DNA from: Straminergon stramineum
Lineage: Eukaryota > Streptophyta > Bryopsida > Hypnales > Calliergonaceae
Reading direction: 5' to 3'
Assembly (NCBI GenBank): GCA_963920665.1
Contig: OY987271.1
Coordinates: 7,009,350 to 7,073,349, forward strand
DNA: 64,000 bases
The notes beneath the pieces were generated by a model. It was not told the origin of the DNA. It did no database searches and saw only the letters and a program-made list of their open reading frames with translations. Numbering within the stretch: the first letter of the stretch is position 1; each line of letters starts with the position of its first letter. This document shows positions 34,526 to 47,975 of the stretch, piece by piece. Made by a program: the position numbers and the translations under genes.

Positions 34526-35101
34526 TTAACCCCTAGCGGACCATTGTCCCTTGGGGGGGACAAATTGGATTTGAAGTAGGTACCTATGGTCTCAATTTTT
34601 GTCATGATTTTTGAAACATTATTGAAAAGATAGATAAATTGATTAGCTTCCTTGTCATATTATTATTTTTTCAATTGGTGCTCCAAAACAAAAGCTATGC
34701 CCAAATAAACTCAAAACAAGGGAGACAAGGTAGCAAGAATTTTTTTTAAAACTTTCCAATTTTTTCAATTTTTTGTTTTCTCATAGAATATATACTTTCT
34801 TACATGTAAAGATTTTATTCATTTCATTTGGATAAGTGATGTGAAAGTTATAGACAATCATGTTTTCTAGGCAATCTGAGCATCTTCTTGGAAAAATAAC
34901 TTGAAGGATTCATTTCTAAATGCAATTTAGACAATTTTAAAAAAAAAAGACCCACATGGTGTAGTTTGCTTGCTAGAACAATCTCACCATTAGGATGACC
35001 AACATCCATCTTACCAAATTCATGGAGAAAATTTAAAATTATGAAGCCTACCCAAGTTTTCAAAAAGTCCAAAGTGAACTTCTTGGTCCTTTAGGAGTTA
35101 A
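34526..35101. mobile_element. TTAA-bounded element, 576 bp
   Basis: The left end is TTAACCCCTAGCGGACCATTG and the right end CTTGGTCCTTTAGGAGTTAA. The interior ('tacctatggtctcaatttttg', 'ttgctagaacaatctca') matches the copy starting at 57239. It has no coding capacity. Confidence 0.75.
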
Positions 35102-35760
35102 TTAGAATGGAGAGCTTGCAAGCAAGCACATCAATTTCATGCAGAGACACACAACAACGTTGCCAATTCCTCATAGTTGCATGAAGTCATGTAGCACGAA
35201 TGAAATTCGCCATCTAAGTCCATGAGGCTTAGATAGTTCAGCCACGATTTCCAACAGACACTACAGTAGTCTTCTTTCAGACCAGAGTTACCCTCCTTGT
35301 CCTTCTTCATCTTCCTGCAGCCCAGTGCCCCAGCAAGGCTGACGGGCGCTCGGAGCGCCCAGCGAATTGAAGCAGGTTCGGTGCACTTCCGATGAAAGTT
35401 TAGTTAAGTTCCAGCCAAGGCAAGACTTGTGAAGGCAAGGCAGCCACCAGCAGCCGGAAGGGTCGCAGTGGTGGATATGCCCCCCACGAGCTCGGGATCC
35501 TTCAGCATATGCTTTCACATATCCGACGTGCCCCTCGCGACCTCTGTCGTCGTCGTCGTCGTCAGCCTTGCCTGCCGAAGTCATTCGCAACTGGCAAGGC
35601 AGGCAACAACCGGGCGGGATGGATTCGCGTTTGGGGAAACAGTGAACTTATTAGCGAGGAGCTTCCCATACTACTAACTTAGCTTAAATAAGGCAGTTCC
35701 GGCTCATCTGCTCATACCACTTGGGGCTCTGCTTTCACACGCTTGCCCAGCTATATGGTA
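35102..35760. other. GC-richer island without a recognised gene
   Basis: Open frames occur on both strands (minus 35288-35590, plus 35429-35677). The former contains an Asp run produced by a (GTC)n repeat near 35549-35566. A near-palindrome 'gggcgctcggagcgccc' lies at about 35343-35359. No domain is recognised. Confidence 0.3.
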
Positions 35761-38700
35761 GAAGCACCCATATGTAACAGGAGTCACCTAAAAAACAACC
35801 TAAATCCAAGGGCTTGTGGACCCAAAGTAGACAAGTGGTGTTCCAAGAAGTTATCACTTTTTGAAGAAGTAGCCAATCGTGTGCACTTGATTCAAGTTTA
35901 CAGTGTGTAGCTTTTGGGTGTTTTTGTGCCTGCTTTAGTGTTAGTCTAGTGTCTACAATAGGTGCAACAAATCCAATTTTGTTGGTTTCCTAGACCATTT
36001 CCAAACCTGCAGACAACATTTTTTTCCTACATAGACCCTCACGATCACATCATCTCTAATAAGTGTTTGTTTTAGGTGTTCCTACCTTCCTACCTTCCTA
36101 CCTTATCTTTGGTTGCTTTCAATTGGTGGTTTTCTTGATGAACCCCAGCCTCCCAAGATTGAGCTCAATAGTTGCATTTTGGCAATGAAGCTTATTTTCA
36201 TTTGTATGTAAATTTTTATTTATTTATTTATTTAAAGAAAAATAAAATTTTAGGGCGATTTATGTCCGGTTCTCATTAGGTCCCATGTCCCATATTTGAT
36301 TGGTAGAGTGTTGAAAATCGGGACCTGGGTATTCACAGTGAGAGACACTTTACACTACATCTCTAGATTCAAGGCCTACTAAATTCTCAAAATTTGATTG
36401 GCGGAGAGCTAAAAGAGTTAGGTCTAGAAAAAAATGAAGATCTAATTCTTGCTCAAAGGTTCACTAATTACTAAGTTATATATAATATGAGAAGAAAAAA
36501 AAAATACTAAAGCAAGATATCCTTGGATAGGTTAGTTTTGTTGCCAAAAATCAACCTGGTTCAAACTCCATTTGTCAATTATAGGAGTCTAGGAGTTTTT
36601 TTAGATAGCATATTGTCAATTGTGTTTGAGATCGGACAAGGGATTCACCAATTTTTTTTCATAATTGTAGAGTATGTAATGTAAATGAAAAGATGTGGTT
36701 TAAAATTGTATAAATAGACAACTTCTTCTTGCACTTCTACATGTTATGAATAATCTACAAATCCAAAGAAGTTACATTGGAATTCATGTGCTTAGATTGG
36801 ATGAAAGAGCCCCTACATTGGTAAAATGAATGATAGAGGATGATACTTATCCTTGTAAACTCTCAATCTTTTAATTGTTTTGTTCAAGTTAATGCACACA
36901 CATCTATTATTGTCATTTATTTTCAGTTGAGACCTCTATCTATATTCATCCCAAATTTGAATCTACAAATTTTGGTTATATAGAGATAAAGGACACAATT
37001 AGGAAAGGAATGGTAGTAGGTATATGTATCTTATATTATTTCAACCCTAGAGGAAAGATCATAACATTATTGAAGAATAAAACTTTGAGTGTTATTTTTT
37101 GTCTATGCAATTAAAGAAATTTAATTTGAAAGTAACCTACAATTAAACCTTTATTTCTCATTATGAGTAATTGCACATCCCAACTCTTTCTCAAATCTGT
37201 TGTTGGCCTTCTCTATTATTTTTCTTAGTTGCACCAAAACTTTAATGCCAATTTTCCTTAAAGACTTTACTTTTTATGTTGATTTTTCAACTTCTGAAAA
37301 TAAAAAAATATTATGCCTCTTAGAATTGACTAACAAACACTTTCAATGCTATCAAATATTATTATGAGTGAACAAATTCATTGTGAGATTGGAGAAACTA
37401 TCTTCAAAAATATCATTTTTTTAGTTTTATAAATGAATATTATGCCTCTTAGACTTGAGTAAGAAGCACTTTCAATGCTATCAAATATTATTATGATTGA
37501 GCAAATTCCTAGTGAGATTAGAGAAACTATCTTCAAAAATAGCATTTATTAGTTTTACAAATGTCTCTAGATGTAATTAGATGAATTTATAATTGTTTTG
37601 ACAAGGATGCTACCAACTTTGAGTCTTTGTCCATTTGTAAATGTAAAGAATTTAATTTGGAGCCTCCAAGATCAATATTAGGGTCATGACCACAAGAATG
37701 GGTGTCATACATGTTTTGAATGATCAAAGATCTTTCTTCCAATAGAGATGGTGGTGGGGATGAAAAATCAATAAGAATCATTGAAGTTTGCATAAATGAA
37801 GAACTACCACCTCTCTATCCCTTTCCTAATCCCTTTCCTAAAAAACGTGTATAAATACAAATACAACTATAACTATAACTATAGATATGGATACATGTAC
37901 AAATATGAATATAGGTGTGGATACAATTATAGATTTTGTAATTCTATCTTGCTTGTCAAAATCATGATAAAAGAAGTTTATATATTGAAATTTTAGTTAT
38001 AAGAGATTCCAAAAATTATAGATATGAAATACTATAGAAATGAGATTTGCCTTGGATTTTTTTGACCACCAGCCATCAATTTACACATAAACCCTTAGAA
38101 TGTATTTTTTTCAAATATTCAATTCTAGTGGTGTACTTGCTTTGGATGGATAGTCAAATGACTATCCCTTCAAATATACTAGCCACTATTGCACGACAAT
38201 CCACCCACTAGTCTAACTATTAGTAGAATAATCAATGACTAAGACACAATCCAAAATAGTAGAAGTATTTTTCTCAACCTATTGTTGCTTTAAACAATTC
38301 AATTTAATCATTTAAGAGTACAAATGTATTAATTCATGTCAAATTAACCTTTATTTGTCTTATGGTTATGCATGTCAAATAATAAAATCCTATGTGAATA
38401 ATGACATGGTACTAAATAATGATCATCAAAGAAGAATTTTGATGTATAACAGAAAAAAATTCAAACATGCATTGAAAAAGGGTTTGAAATTTTCACAAAT
38501 AACAAAAAGAACTTAAAATGAAAAATTAAGAAAGATGAGAAAGCATTGATTTTGTATAATGTATCATCATGTACTGGTATCTCCACAATTATGATGCAAC
38601 AAATCAATTCCTAACCTCTACAATTTTTACAATCGTTAAGCAATTATTTTCATTTTCATTTTTCTAATTTTATGAAATATCAAAATTATCTCCTATTTGT

Positions 38701-39088
38701 GTTATAAGATAACAATATTTTTTGCTATGATTTTTTCATTATAATTGAAAAAAAGACAATACAAGGTACTTGTGAATATTTTACAATTTGAGTAATTTTC
38801 CTATTTAAGAAAAAAATTGATCCCAACTAAACACCACTTTGCCTATATAGCAAGTTAAGTGTTTTTTTAACCCCCTAAACTAAAATTGAATTTGATATTT
38901 GAATTTTTTAATATCTTAGACCTTTTCTAAAATAGGAAAATATGTGTTTAACACATGTCTTAAAAATGTATTTCTTTTTTTATCAAGGCAATGATCATAA
39001 AATAGTGTTTTTTTGAGATGTAATCAGTTAACCAAAAGTTTTGTGAAAATGGAAAAGGCCAATTTTTTTTTCATTGTTTTGAATTTCT
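35761..39088. other. AT-rich intergenic DNA with simple repeats
   Basis: No gene. It contains (CCTACCTT)3 at 36081-36104, a (TTTA)n run near 36218-36236, and the 129-bp duplication listed separately. A lone TTAACCCCCTAAAC at about 38867-38880 may be an orphan end of the TTAA family. Confidence 0.35.
37311..37567. repeat. 129-bp tandem duplication
   Basis: 'ttatgcctcttaga' begins at 37311 and again at 37440. The two units share 'cactttcaatgctatcaaatattattatga' and 'agaaactatcttcaaaaata'. They differ at roughly one base in ten. Confidence 0.85.
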
Positions 39089-39823
39089 TTAACCCCTAAT
39101 GACCTAAGGGGTGAACTTTCAAAATGGGTCAAAACTACTCAAGACTTGAGTGGTTTATTTGCTAATTTTTTTCTTGAGATTGGATAGAATGTAATTGTAT
39201 GATCATGAATTACACATTGAGAGTGAGACTCTCACAAAATTAAGATTATTTGATTGTACATTTTTATAAGTAGATATTGAAGTTTGAAGTTTTATTAGGG
39301 TCAATGGAAAAATGGGGTAGAGCACTTTGAAGGAGCATATCTTAGTGAGAGTATTTCCAAATGATGATCTATTTGTGCTCAATGGAATACAAAAGAGTTG
39401 AAAATGCTCATTTATAATTTTACAACATTCAAAGCATTTTTCAATTCAGAGTAGAGCTTGCAATGTAAAGTGGTCAATGAAATGAGAGTAGCTTATGTAA
39501 GAAAAAATGAATGAGACATTTGTCTTTTCCTTGAACTCCTTGGATCTACCTCTTTAGAAGTGGGCAAGAATTACATTGGTTGGCTGAATTTTTAGCCATA
39601 CCCCCCTAAATGAGTTGGAAACTACCCTACCACTTAACTTTGAAAAATTCTACAAGGCAAAATTTAACTTAAAATTTGATGAAAATATTGTCATTTGATT
39701 TATAATGCAATCTATTTTCTTGAATTAAATTTTGTTTATAAAAATACTCAAAATTTGAGAACAAGTAGTTCAAAAAAGAGAAGCAACAAACAAAAAATGG
39801 TTGCTTGGGTCATCAGGGATTAA
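39089..39823. mobile_element. TTAA-bounded element, 735 bp
   Basis: The left end is TTAACCCCTAATGACCTAAGG and the right end TTGGGTCATCAGGGATTAA. The interior block 'cttagtgagagtatttccaaatgatgat' recurs in the element entering the window's right edge (63786-64000). It has no coding capacity. Confidence 0.75.
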
Positions 39824-40810
39824 TCTATTTTGTAAAAAAACATTTTCAAAGAATTTATTCACTTCATATCTCTTTGATTCTTGTACATAAAACATTTTTA
39901 TTTCATTGGAAAAATTGACTAGATTTCATTTCATATTTCTTATCATTTTTTCATGTTTTTCCAAATTGTAATGTCAAAATATCTATTTTCTTTAGATTTT
40001 TCACTTCTTAATATCAAATTTTCCTATTAGATAATCATTCTATTTTTTTTATCTTCTTCACGTACAATTTTTTAAGGTTTTAATATTAATATAATATATA
40101 TAATTATTTTATAATTTTAAATTAATCTTTTTAAATGGAAAATATTCGACCAAAACTGCAAATTTGCATGAGTTTTTCGTACAATCACTTTAATATTCAA
40201 CCAAATAAATTCATTTAAAATTTTCTTAAACCTTAATTGTCCTATAGATATAAATCCACTATTACAAACATATTTTTCATTTCTTTTCCAATAGTCTTCA
40301 ATTACAAAACAAATAAATTCTTAATGGCCTTAATTTGGTCACAATTAATTAAAATGTTCAATTATCCATTGTTTTCAATGAGAATTAACACTATGATTGT
40401 AACAAATTAGGACTTTGATGCTTTCTTTGCTACCAATGACAATGACGCCCCATTGAGGATTTCAACCTTTGTTTTTATTTCCTTTGAACTTGGTGATGAT
40501 AATATTTATATGAATATTGGAGCCCCGAAATAATGGTCTATTGAGATTTCGATCTTAGACAATTTGAGTTTCTATTAGATTTTTTGTTGGAATTCTATTG
40601 AGAAACATTTTTCAATGATACTCTTTGGCTATGCATTTTTAATTTTTCTTATGAAAATAGAAAGTTTCCTCAAATATTGACCTATCATTTTTGTTTGTCT
40701 TGTTAATTGCTTCAAAAAAAATTCAATTCCTACATTGGTTGCTCTTAAATTTCTTACTCTTTATCACTTGAAATATTGGCTAAACCAACATCTCACCTAT
40801 GGGTTAGCTA
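39824..40810. other. AT-rich intergenic DNA; hAT insertion site at its end
   Basis: No gene recognised. The last 8 bases (GTTAGCTA, 40803-40810) are the left copy of the hAT target duplication. Confidence 0.4.
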
Positions 40811-42073
40811 TAGGGGTTTTTTTGGGTTTTTTTCCAAATGGATGAAAAGGCGATATTCAGTGAAGTTGGAGTGGTGGATTGGCAACATTTGGAAATCATC
40901 CACAATTTTGCAATGGCGATCTTTAAAATCACTTGGAGTAGAAATTGGCGAATTTTTTTTGGCCTCATTTTTATTTAGGCGAAAATAGATTACAAATATA
41001 GCTACTCCTGGCGATTTTATACAAATACTAGTGGCTAAGTTGGCGATATTTGACAAACTAGTAGGGTGAATTAGGTGACCTTGTGGAGACTAATGACTAT
41101 GATTTGGCGACATCCATACCAAAAAGTTGCTATTGTTTTGGAAACTTCAAAGCTACTAAAGTAAAGCTACAAACAAAGGAATTCAAACCTATTAGACTAA
41201 AGCAACAGACACATGAATTTCAGAGTCTCCATTGTAGATATTGACCTGCACCCCACCCAAACCCCCTCTGATGCTAAAATCAATATGATCCTAAAGAATG
41301 TACAAAACAACAAGGATCAATAGACACATTTCGAGTGCAGGACCATGCCAAAGTCTCAAAGAATTCAACTAACATAACTCTAAAATATTCTATTTTAGAA
41401 CCTGCATTCACCCAAACCCCCTCTGAAGCTCAAATGAGAAAGATTCTAAAGTGATTACAAAACAACAACAAGAATGAAAAATGTATTACTAAGTTTCTGG
41501 CTAGAATCTCACAAATACTAGTTGGCTACGACATTTGCAATGACACGAAAGGAGGGAGGTGTGGTCCAAGACCTTAGAAACGACACATACCTGCAATATA
41601 AACTAAGTAGAGAAAAACAAAAGCTGCAAAGTTTGCGGAGAGCATCTTCTACTTATGCATCAACACTGAGATAGTTATATTGATTGAGGAAGACATTGCC
41701 AGACAAATATCTAACCATCACTAATAAGTTCCTCAAACAACTACCATTTCTAAACAACAAAATCAATGCAAAGAAAAGTCATGCTGATATACTAGAAATA
41801 ATAAGTATAGGTACTTTGCACCTTGATGAACGAATCCATGTCTTGTAAAAAAGAAATGAAAGGCAAACATTGCGGTAAAATTGCTAAGTCAGATTCATCT
41901 CACCACACTACACCGCTACTTCAATTAGCTATCTTCAAGTCTACTACTAGTGACTTGCTGTAGTTGCCATTTACTTCACCTCCTACTAATCTTCTATCAC
42001 TGTCACTTGCTTCCAATGCTATCTAAGTGCTTGCCAGGTGTAACGACCTCGTCCACTTGACACGAACCATTCA

Positions 42074-45000
42074 TCAAAAACTTTTTGGTAAGGAAAGCTC
42101 TCCAAATTCTAAATTTTTTGAGAAAACATTCCCACTACCACTTAAATGTGGTCTTCTAGGTTGTTGGTAGAGCTTGGACTTCAAGAAGCCAACGCTAGAA
42201 AAAAGACGTTCATCCTCCATTGATCCAAGAACATGCACCACAACCATTTCGGCTAGCTTGAGGAATTCTCCAAAATTCTGGGTCAAGCTATTGTTACCGT
42301 CTAGAATTCACTACACTTTCATTAGTCGATTCACATCATAGGGAGGCAACATTGCTGCTCGTGAATTGGATTTCATACAGATCTTAAATAACGCACATTG
42401 AGATATCAATGCATCACAATCGAGAAGAGGAGGTATCAACATTTTTTTCTCCCCCTCCCTGAGGATCTTCCCGTGACCATAGACATCCATGAGAGTGCGG
42501 AGGTGTTTGTCAAACATCTCTTCAGTACTAGACTGACACCAGAACTATGGGTAAAGAATACCAAAGGCATTCATAACATGGTGTGTAGGAAAGCGGGCAT
42601 CTAGCTCTTGTACCCACATTTTTGCGGCACCTAGAATCACACAACAGAGCTATAGTGAGTACTTGAAAACAAAGAAGCTTGCATGGGCTACGTTGCAGCA
42701 TCAACTAAGAGAAGAAATGGAAATACAAAGTACACCTAAACCATTCAAGAAGAATGTGAATTCATGACATGCATCTAGAAGGAAACTTACTAGTGCATTC
42801 CTCTTTTACTTTCGCTAGCAATGTCGCCCACACATTGTGGTCCACAGGTCCACCTTTGTGCTCAGTGTGAATATGCTCATCGTGGCACACAAAAGTCAAA
42901 ATAGCAAAATTGTCACAGTTGAGATCTGTTATCCATTTGATGTGTATATGTTCATGACTGCACTCTAGGAGATTGTTGAAGCTCCAAAATTCATCAAAGT
43001 TGTCAAATGTGGCTTTGTCTTCATACATACGATACAAGTCTCCCTAGCAGACCTTTATTACAGCAACGAAATCACAAATGTATACATTCCTTTTTTGTGC
43101 AAAGTTAACCAACATATCAATTGACTCCAACAAAGGCAAAAGCGCGCACATCCTCAACATTGTGAAAGGATCAAGTAGCAACAACAAACAAGTCTGCATA
43201 CCAAGACTAAACAGTTAGATCAGTTTCAAGTGAAAAATCAACATGCATTCTACAAAGAAAAAAAGTACAATATATTGATCATTCAACATGCATTAAGGAA
43301 ATGTTGGTTTGAAATATAGGATGTCCCTTAGAAAATGTATACCAAAAAAATGCATTAACCAAAGCTCACCTCAGCCTTCACATTTTCGTGTAGGTCTGCA
43401 GTCATTTTGTACAACAATGTTCGGTATTCGAACAACAAGCAGCGAAGTGGCTTGATCAAGGAGATCTAATGAGTTTGAACGTTCCTAAGCATTTTGAGAC
43501 CCTTAGTCTCAATCAAATCTATTAGTTGCTTAAACTCACAATATTGCTTAGGACTCTTGCAAAAATAAACATAGGTCATACTCAAGAGTTTCTCAATGTC
43601 ACCAAAGATTCCAAGGTTGGATAGAGCTTTAAAAGCGAGATTGCAACAGTGAGCCATGCAATGGACCCCATTAACAAACGAAGCATGTTTTTCTTTTATC
43701 TGTTGGGTGACTCCAAATCGTGTTCCTTGCAAAGTGGACACACCGTCAGCACTAAAGCTCAGCATTTTTTTGGCTATGCCTTCAACATCTAATCCACCAC
43801 TGCTAATGACTGATGTCATAATGAGTTTTGTGAGGTTCTCAACATTCGATGAACACTCCACTCCACTCTTTGCAAAGACACTAGCAATGGGACCCTGACC
43901 CAATCCTAAATAATGTAACAATGGATAGACAAGAAGGTGTTGTTGTCTACCATAGTCACCTCGTCAATAGTGACCGCCAAATAACGAGCTGACTCTATCA
44001 ACCTCCAAGTCTCTTGCAAGACTTGTTTATACATATAACTAGCCATAATCCAACCAGAGTTGTTACACTAATGTGCAGAGGGAAGATTAGGTACATTGAG
44101 GAGTTTATAAAGAGTTGCACGAGATTCTAATTCAACCATAGGACAACCATTAGACAAGAGCTGAAATAGAGTGGCGAATTGGACCCTTTTCTTTCTGGCT
44201 TCCAAGGTAGTACAGTCATTGATTTGCTCTAGAACAATTGTAAGAGGCTTCGCCACATACAAGCACAAATTTTTACAATGTCTGCAGTTTGTGGCCACGT
44301 ATTGTTCCCCTGCTTTCACCTTGAATTGTGGCATGTCTTTTTTTGCAGTGCGCTGTTGAGTAGAGAGGCCTTGCCTTGGGAAAATGCGGGGCTTCTAGTT
44401 GCAACTAGATGTGGTTCAAATAATGGAAGATTCCGTGGCCAAAGTCACAAACATAATAATAAATCCCCCCAATGATGCCATATGAACCAAAATACTATCA
44501 CCCTTCCATACACCCCTCCAAAGATGTCATGGAGTCTCAATATACCCCATGTATGGTAAAAAATTGTAGAAACAAAGTCATATCCTTCATGAACTCCCCT
44601 CGAAGAAGTGTCTAATAGTTGATTGAGTGTCACGTTTGCTATACAACTCCAAACTAAGAGTGTGATATGCCTTTGGAAAGCTAACAAAAAGTTCTACAAC
44701 CTCTCCAAAATTCACTCAAAACTAAGATACTTTCCGAATTTTATGGTCGGTCAAAGTTCACCCTTCCTAACTTAAAGGCAGCTCACTTATACTTCACTCT
44801 CAAGCTCATAACTTTCACATACTACCTCCAAATCAAGAAAATAAACCCATTTTGGAAAGATAACATGAACATCTACAAGATACCCAAGCTTCACTCAAAT
44901 ACAAAGTACTTTCCACATTTCATAGCCTATCAAAATTCACTCACTTGGAAACCCGAAAGTATCTCTTCATCCTTTCACTCTCAAGCTCATAACTTTCTCA

Positions 45001-46527
45001 TACTACCTCCAAATCAAGAAAATAAACCCATTTTGAAAATCTAACATGAATATCTACAAGATACCCAAGTTTCCCTCAAACACAAAGTACTGTCCACATT
45101 TCATAGCCTTTCAAAGATCACTCTCTTGAAAGTTTGAGACAGCTTCACAACATTTCACTCCCAAACTCATAACTTACACATACTAACTCCAAACTTTATG
45201 AGTGATAGCTTTTGGGAAACATAAAAACAAGATACACAAGCTCTCAAAATTTTATTACTAAACTCTTCATGTACAAAGTGCTATACCCCTCCCAAAGTGA
45301 TGGCTTCCCTAAGCAAACAAGGATGAGGAAGAAGATGATCCTCAACCTCATCCGCCACCTCAACCTCCATGCCATCCACTTAAGTTAGTGGATTTTGGCC
45401 ACTAAGATGCCACATGGACCATAATACCCACATGGGTCACTTCTTATTCTCAATAAGTCTATCCATATCATCTACGTGGATTTCTAATCCACGTAGAATA
45501 AAAATAAAAATAAGGAAAAAAGTAAAACAAGCTTTACCTTTTGTTTTTACAACTTCAAACTAACTAACTAACATATTAAAATATCTTCTAGTATAGAAAT
45601 CAAAGAACTAAATGTTTGTCAAATAGAGGTAAAAAAAAAAAGAGTTCAAGTGGAATATAACCCCATTTGTTTCTTGAAACTCTAGAAAAAAAACCCTCTG
45701 ATTTAACAAACAATTATGCATTTTCACATAATGAACACATTTACAATACGACAGTGTTTGCTGTCATATTTGAAGAGGGTGTCAAACTTTGGCGCCATGA
45801 TGCACAATTTTCGTTCAAAAGTGGTACAAACTTTGCATCTCACCATGTGCAAAATACCGTCACTAGCCATTATCCCCTCCATCCATGATAGCTTCGCTGC
45901 CCACAAAGTTTGGAACTTTCAATGGCAGTCATAGCGCTTTTGAGCCCTAGATCGTTTGTTCCATGATGAGCCACCTATCTTCAATGGTGGTGATTTGAAG
46001 TTGGAGTTGGAATTAGACCCCTCGGAGTTGTCTGGAATCTCAAGCAACTTTGCATTGTCTAAGTCATCCAATTCTTCTGAAATAGTGATTAAAGGAGACT
46101 TTGCACTAAGCATGATTGTGTCTCCTAAACCAGAGGAAGAACCTCGCTTCATAGTTGTATCAGCAGACACTAACATATTGTTCTTGCTGCTCATTAATTG
46201 TTGCTGGTCTTCATCGCTTGGGTACTCTTAGTCGAAATTCGGCTTGGCTCTTGGCACCTCCGGCATTGATCCATCAAACACCAATGACAAAGGTTGGCTA
46301 CCTCTAGCGCCCCTTGTTGATTGAAAATACAACCTCATCGTCCTCTTCCTTGCCTTAGCCTTTCGCATTTCAATCACTTTTCCTTTGTGCTTCATCTCCT
46401 TCCACACCAAGTCCAAGACCTCTTTTGCTGCCTTCTCCGCTTACTTCCTCGCTGACTGCACCATGGATGCAGCACGCATTGCTTTTGCAATAGCATCATG
46501 CTCCACATCTTTGTGACCAGACTCCAT
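42074..46527 (-). pseudogene. hAT transposase pseudogene (zinc-finger, ZNF862-like type)
   Basis: Pieces occur in order along the minus strand. 46527-46228 is a basic N-terminal region with an internal stop, and 46194-45919 is an acidic/Ser-rich segment. 45906-45724 holds a zinc-finger-like stretch (WAAKL..W.EGI, VRCKVC). 44334-44068 and 43921-43466 hold the transposase core (FSADGVSTLQGTRFGV, NGVHCMAHCCNLAFKAL). 43037-42762 is a further open segment I could not align. 42517-42311 and 42286-42074 end with a hAT dimerisation region (NFGEFLKLAEMVVVHVLGSMEDERLFSS). An in-frame TAG follows NVQTH near 43466, where relatives have Trp. Frames change between pieces, so it cannot make active transposase as it stands. 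Some gaps may be true introns. Confidence 0.8.
44610..45290. repeat. About 180-bp tandem repeat, nearly four copies, inside the hAT element
   Basis: 'ttcactctcaagctcataactt' begins at 44793, 44974 and, as a variant, 45154 (spacings 181 and 180). A more diverged partial unit precedes at about 44613. Units share 'ctacctccaaatcaagaaaataaaccc' and 'caaagtactttccacatttcatagcc'. The array lies between transposase segments. Confidence 0.85.
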
Positions 46528-47516
46528 AACACCCAATTCCTATGAAACCAAACAAACAATAGGTACACTACCAACACAATAGAATGAGAAATACAAAATT
46601 CCTGGAAACCTAAGGACCTCGATGAACACGCAAAGAAAGGCAAAGAAAAGCACAGCACATAGTCATGAAAACATCATAGGATTTCTACCAATTTAAACTG
46701 CATGCTACCAAAAAAACACTACATGAGGACACACCACCGCCATAGGAACAAGCAACAACAAATAATCAACACAATTAACGACAAGCATTAAAAAAAAGAT
46801 GGGGATTGAAGAGCACTCCCCTCCGTAGTACGCGACGTACACTTGCATACTTGGCAAATAGACTAGCACAACTACAGCACGAACTGGTGAAACATCTTGA
46901 AACCCTAAACACAACGATGGCGAAATAATTCCTGAAGTCCTATGAAGCAATGGCGATCGAGGAATGGGAGTAAGTGCGCAAGGCAAAAAATGATGGTGAA
47001 GATAGTGGAGTGTTGAATATAGGTGGAGTGCAGCAATGGCATGGAGTGGTGAGGACGATGAATAGAGTGGAGATAATGAAGAACCGAGTTGGCAAACAAA
47101 ACCCTGGAATATGATGGGATTATCGGCGAAGTGGCTCCCTCAAGTTCCCCTCAACCACCAAGATGGCGAACAACCAATCTTTTTCCACCATTTTTTATTA
47201 CTATCATTTCACCAGGTGTTCAAAACAAGTGCAAACTGGCACTATAGTGCCAAAAGAAAAAGCCCTGGTTAGCTAGGTGTTTTGGCCTCTCTTTCAAAAA
47301 TTAATTGATTCCCATTGGTTCCTTCAAAAAGTTTTTTAAATCCCTCAATTGAAAGACATTGAATTCTTTGTGGACCATAGATCCATGGGTTCAAAGCACA
47401 TCCTACAAGGTGGTGAAATGATAATTACAAGTCTTGTTCTTGCAATCCCTCTTTGAAAAAATCCACATCAATTAAAAAAAATCCCTCCCTCTCTAATGTT
47501 GTTGATCTCCAATTAA

Positions 47517-47975
47517 GAGCATTTGCAATGCTTTCGGGAATATGCCCAATATTGGCATTGTAGAGAGTGCTTTGTCATTTCTAATTAAAAATTGGCTCCA
47601 ATGCAACTCTTAAGGGGACCTCCACTTCCATAGCCTCTGTATCCCACCACTTGGGATCGACAAATTTGCAAAATGTGAAGGGCCTTGCAAATTGGCTTGG
47701 TGTAGGAATAATTATTGTTGTCATACCTTTTCAAGCATTGGTATGTGTGTCAATGAATGCAACCTTCCCTTTTTTGCATGAAAAGTCTGTTTTAATGTAG
47801 AATTTTGTCCTTTTTTTCTTTTTATACTGTAAAAAAGTCCATTTAACGTTTAGATTGCCAACTTAGCATTGGATAAATTTGTTCTAAAAAATCCCTGGCA
47901 CTATGCAAGCCTTGTAGAATGCCCTATAATCTAGAAATACATGGATTGTTCATTGTTATAACATTGTAGATGCTC
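47517..47975. mobile_element. PIF/Harbinger-type MITE, 459 bp, target duplication TAA
   Basis: The left terminus is GAGCATTTGCAATGCTTTCG. The right terminus is AACATTGTAGATGCTC, which pairs with it except at two positions over 15 bp. TAA flanks both sides (47514-47516 and 47976-47978). It has no coding capacity. Confidence 0.72.

Larger units (their letters stand above)
40811..47267 (-). mobile_element. hAT transposon, 6457 bp, 8-bp target duplication GTTAGCTA
   Basis: The element is flanked by identical GTTAGCTA copies (40803-40810 and 47268-47275). It starts TAGGGGTTTTT and ends AAAAAGCCCTG, short inverted termini of hAT type. TGGCGA-like motifs recur in the first 300 bp (about 40849, 40914, 40945, 41009, 41042 and 41104). 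They also occur near the other end (about 46917, 46950 and 47164), as expected of subterminal transposase-binding repeats. A decayed transposase lies inside on the minus strand. Confidence 0.85.
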
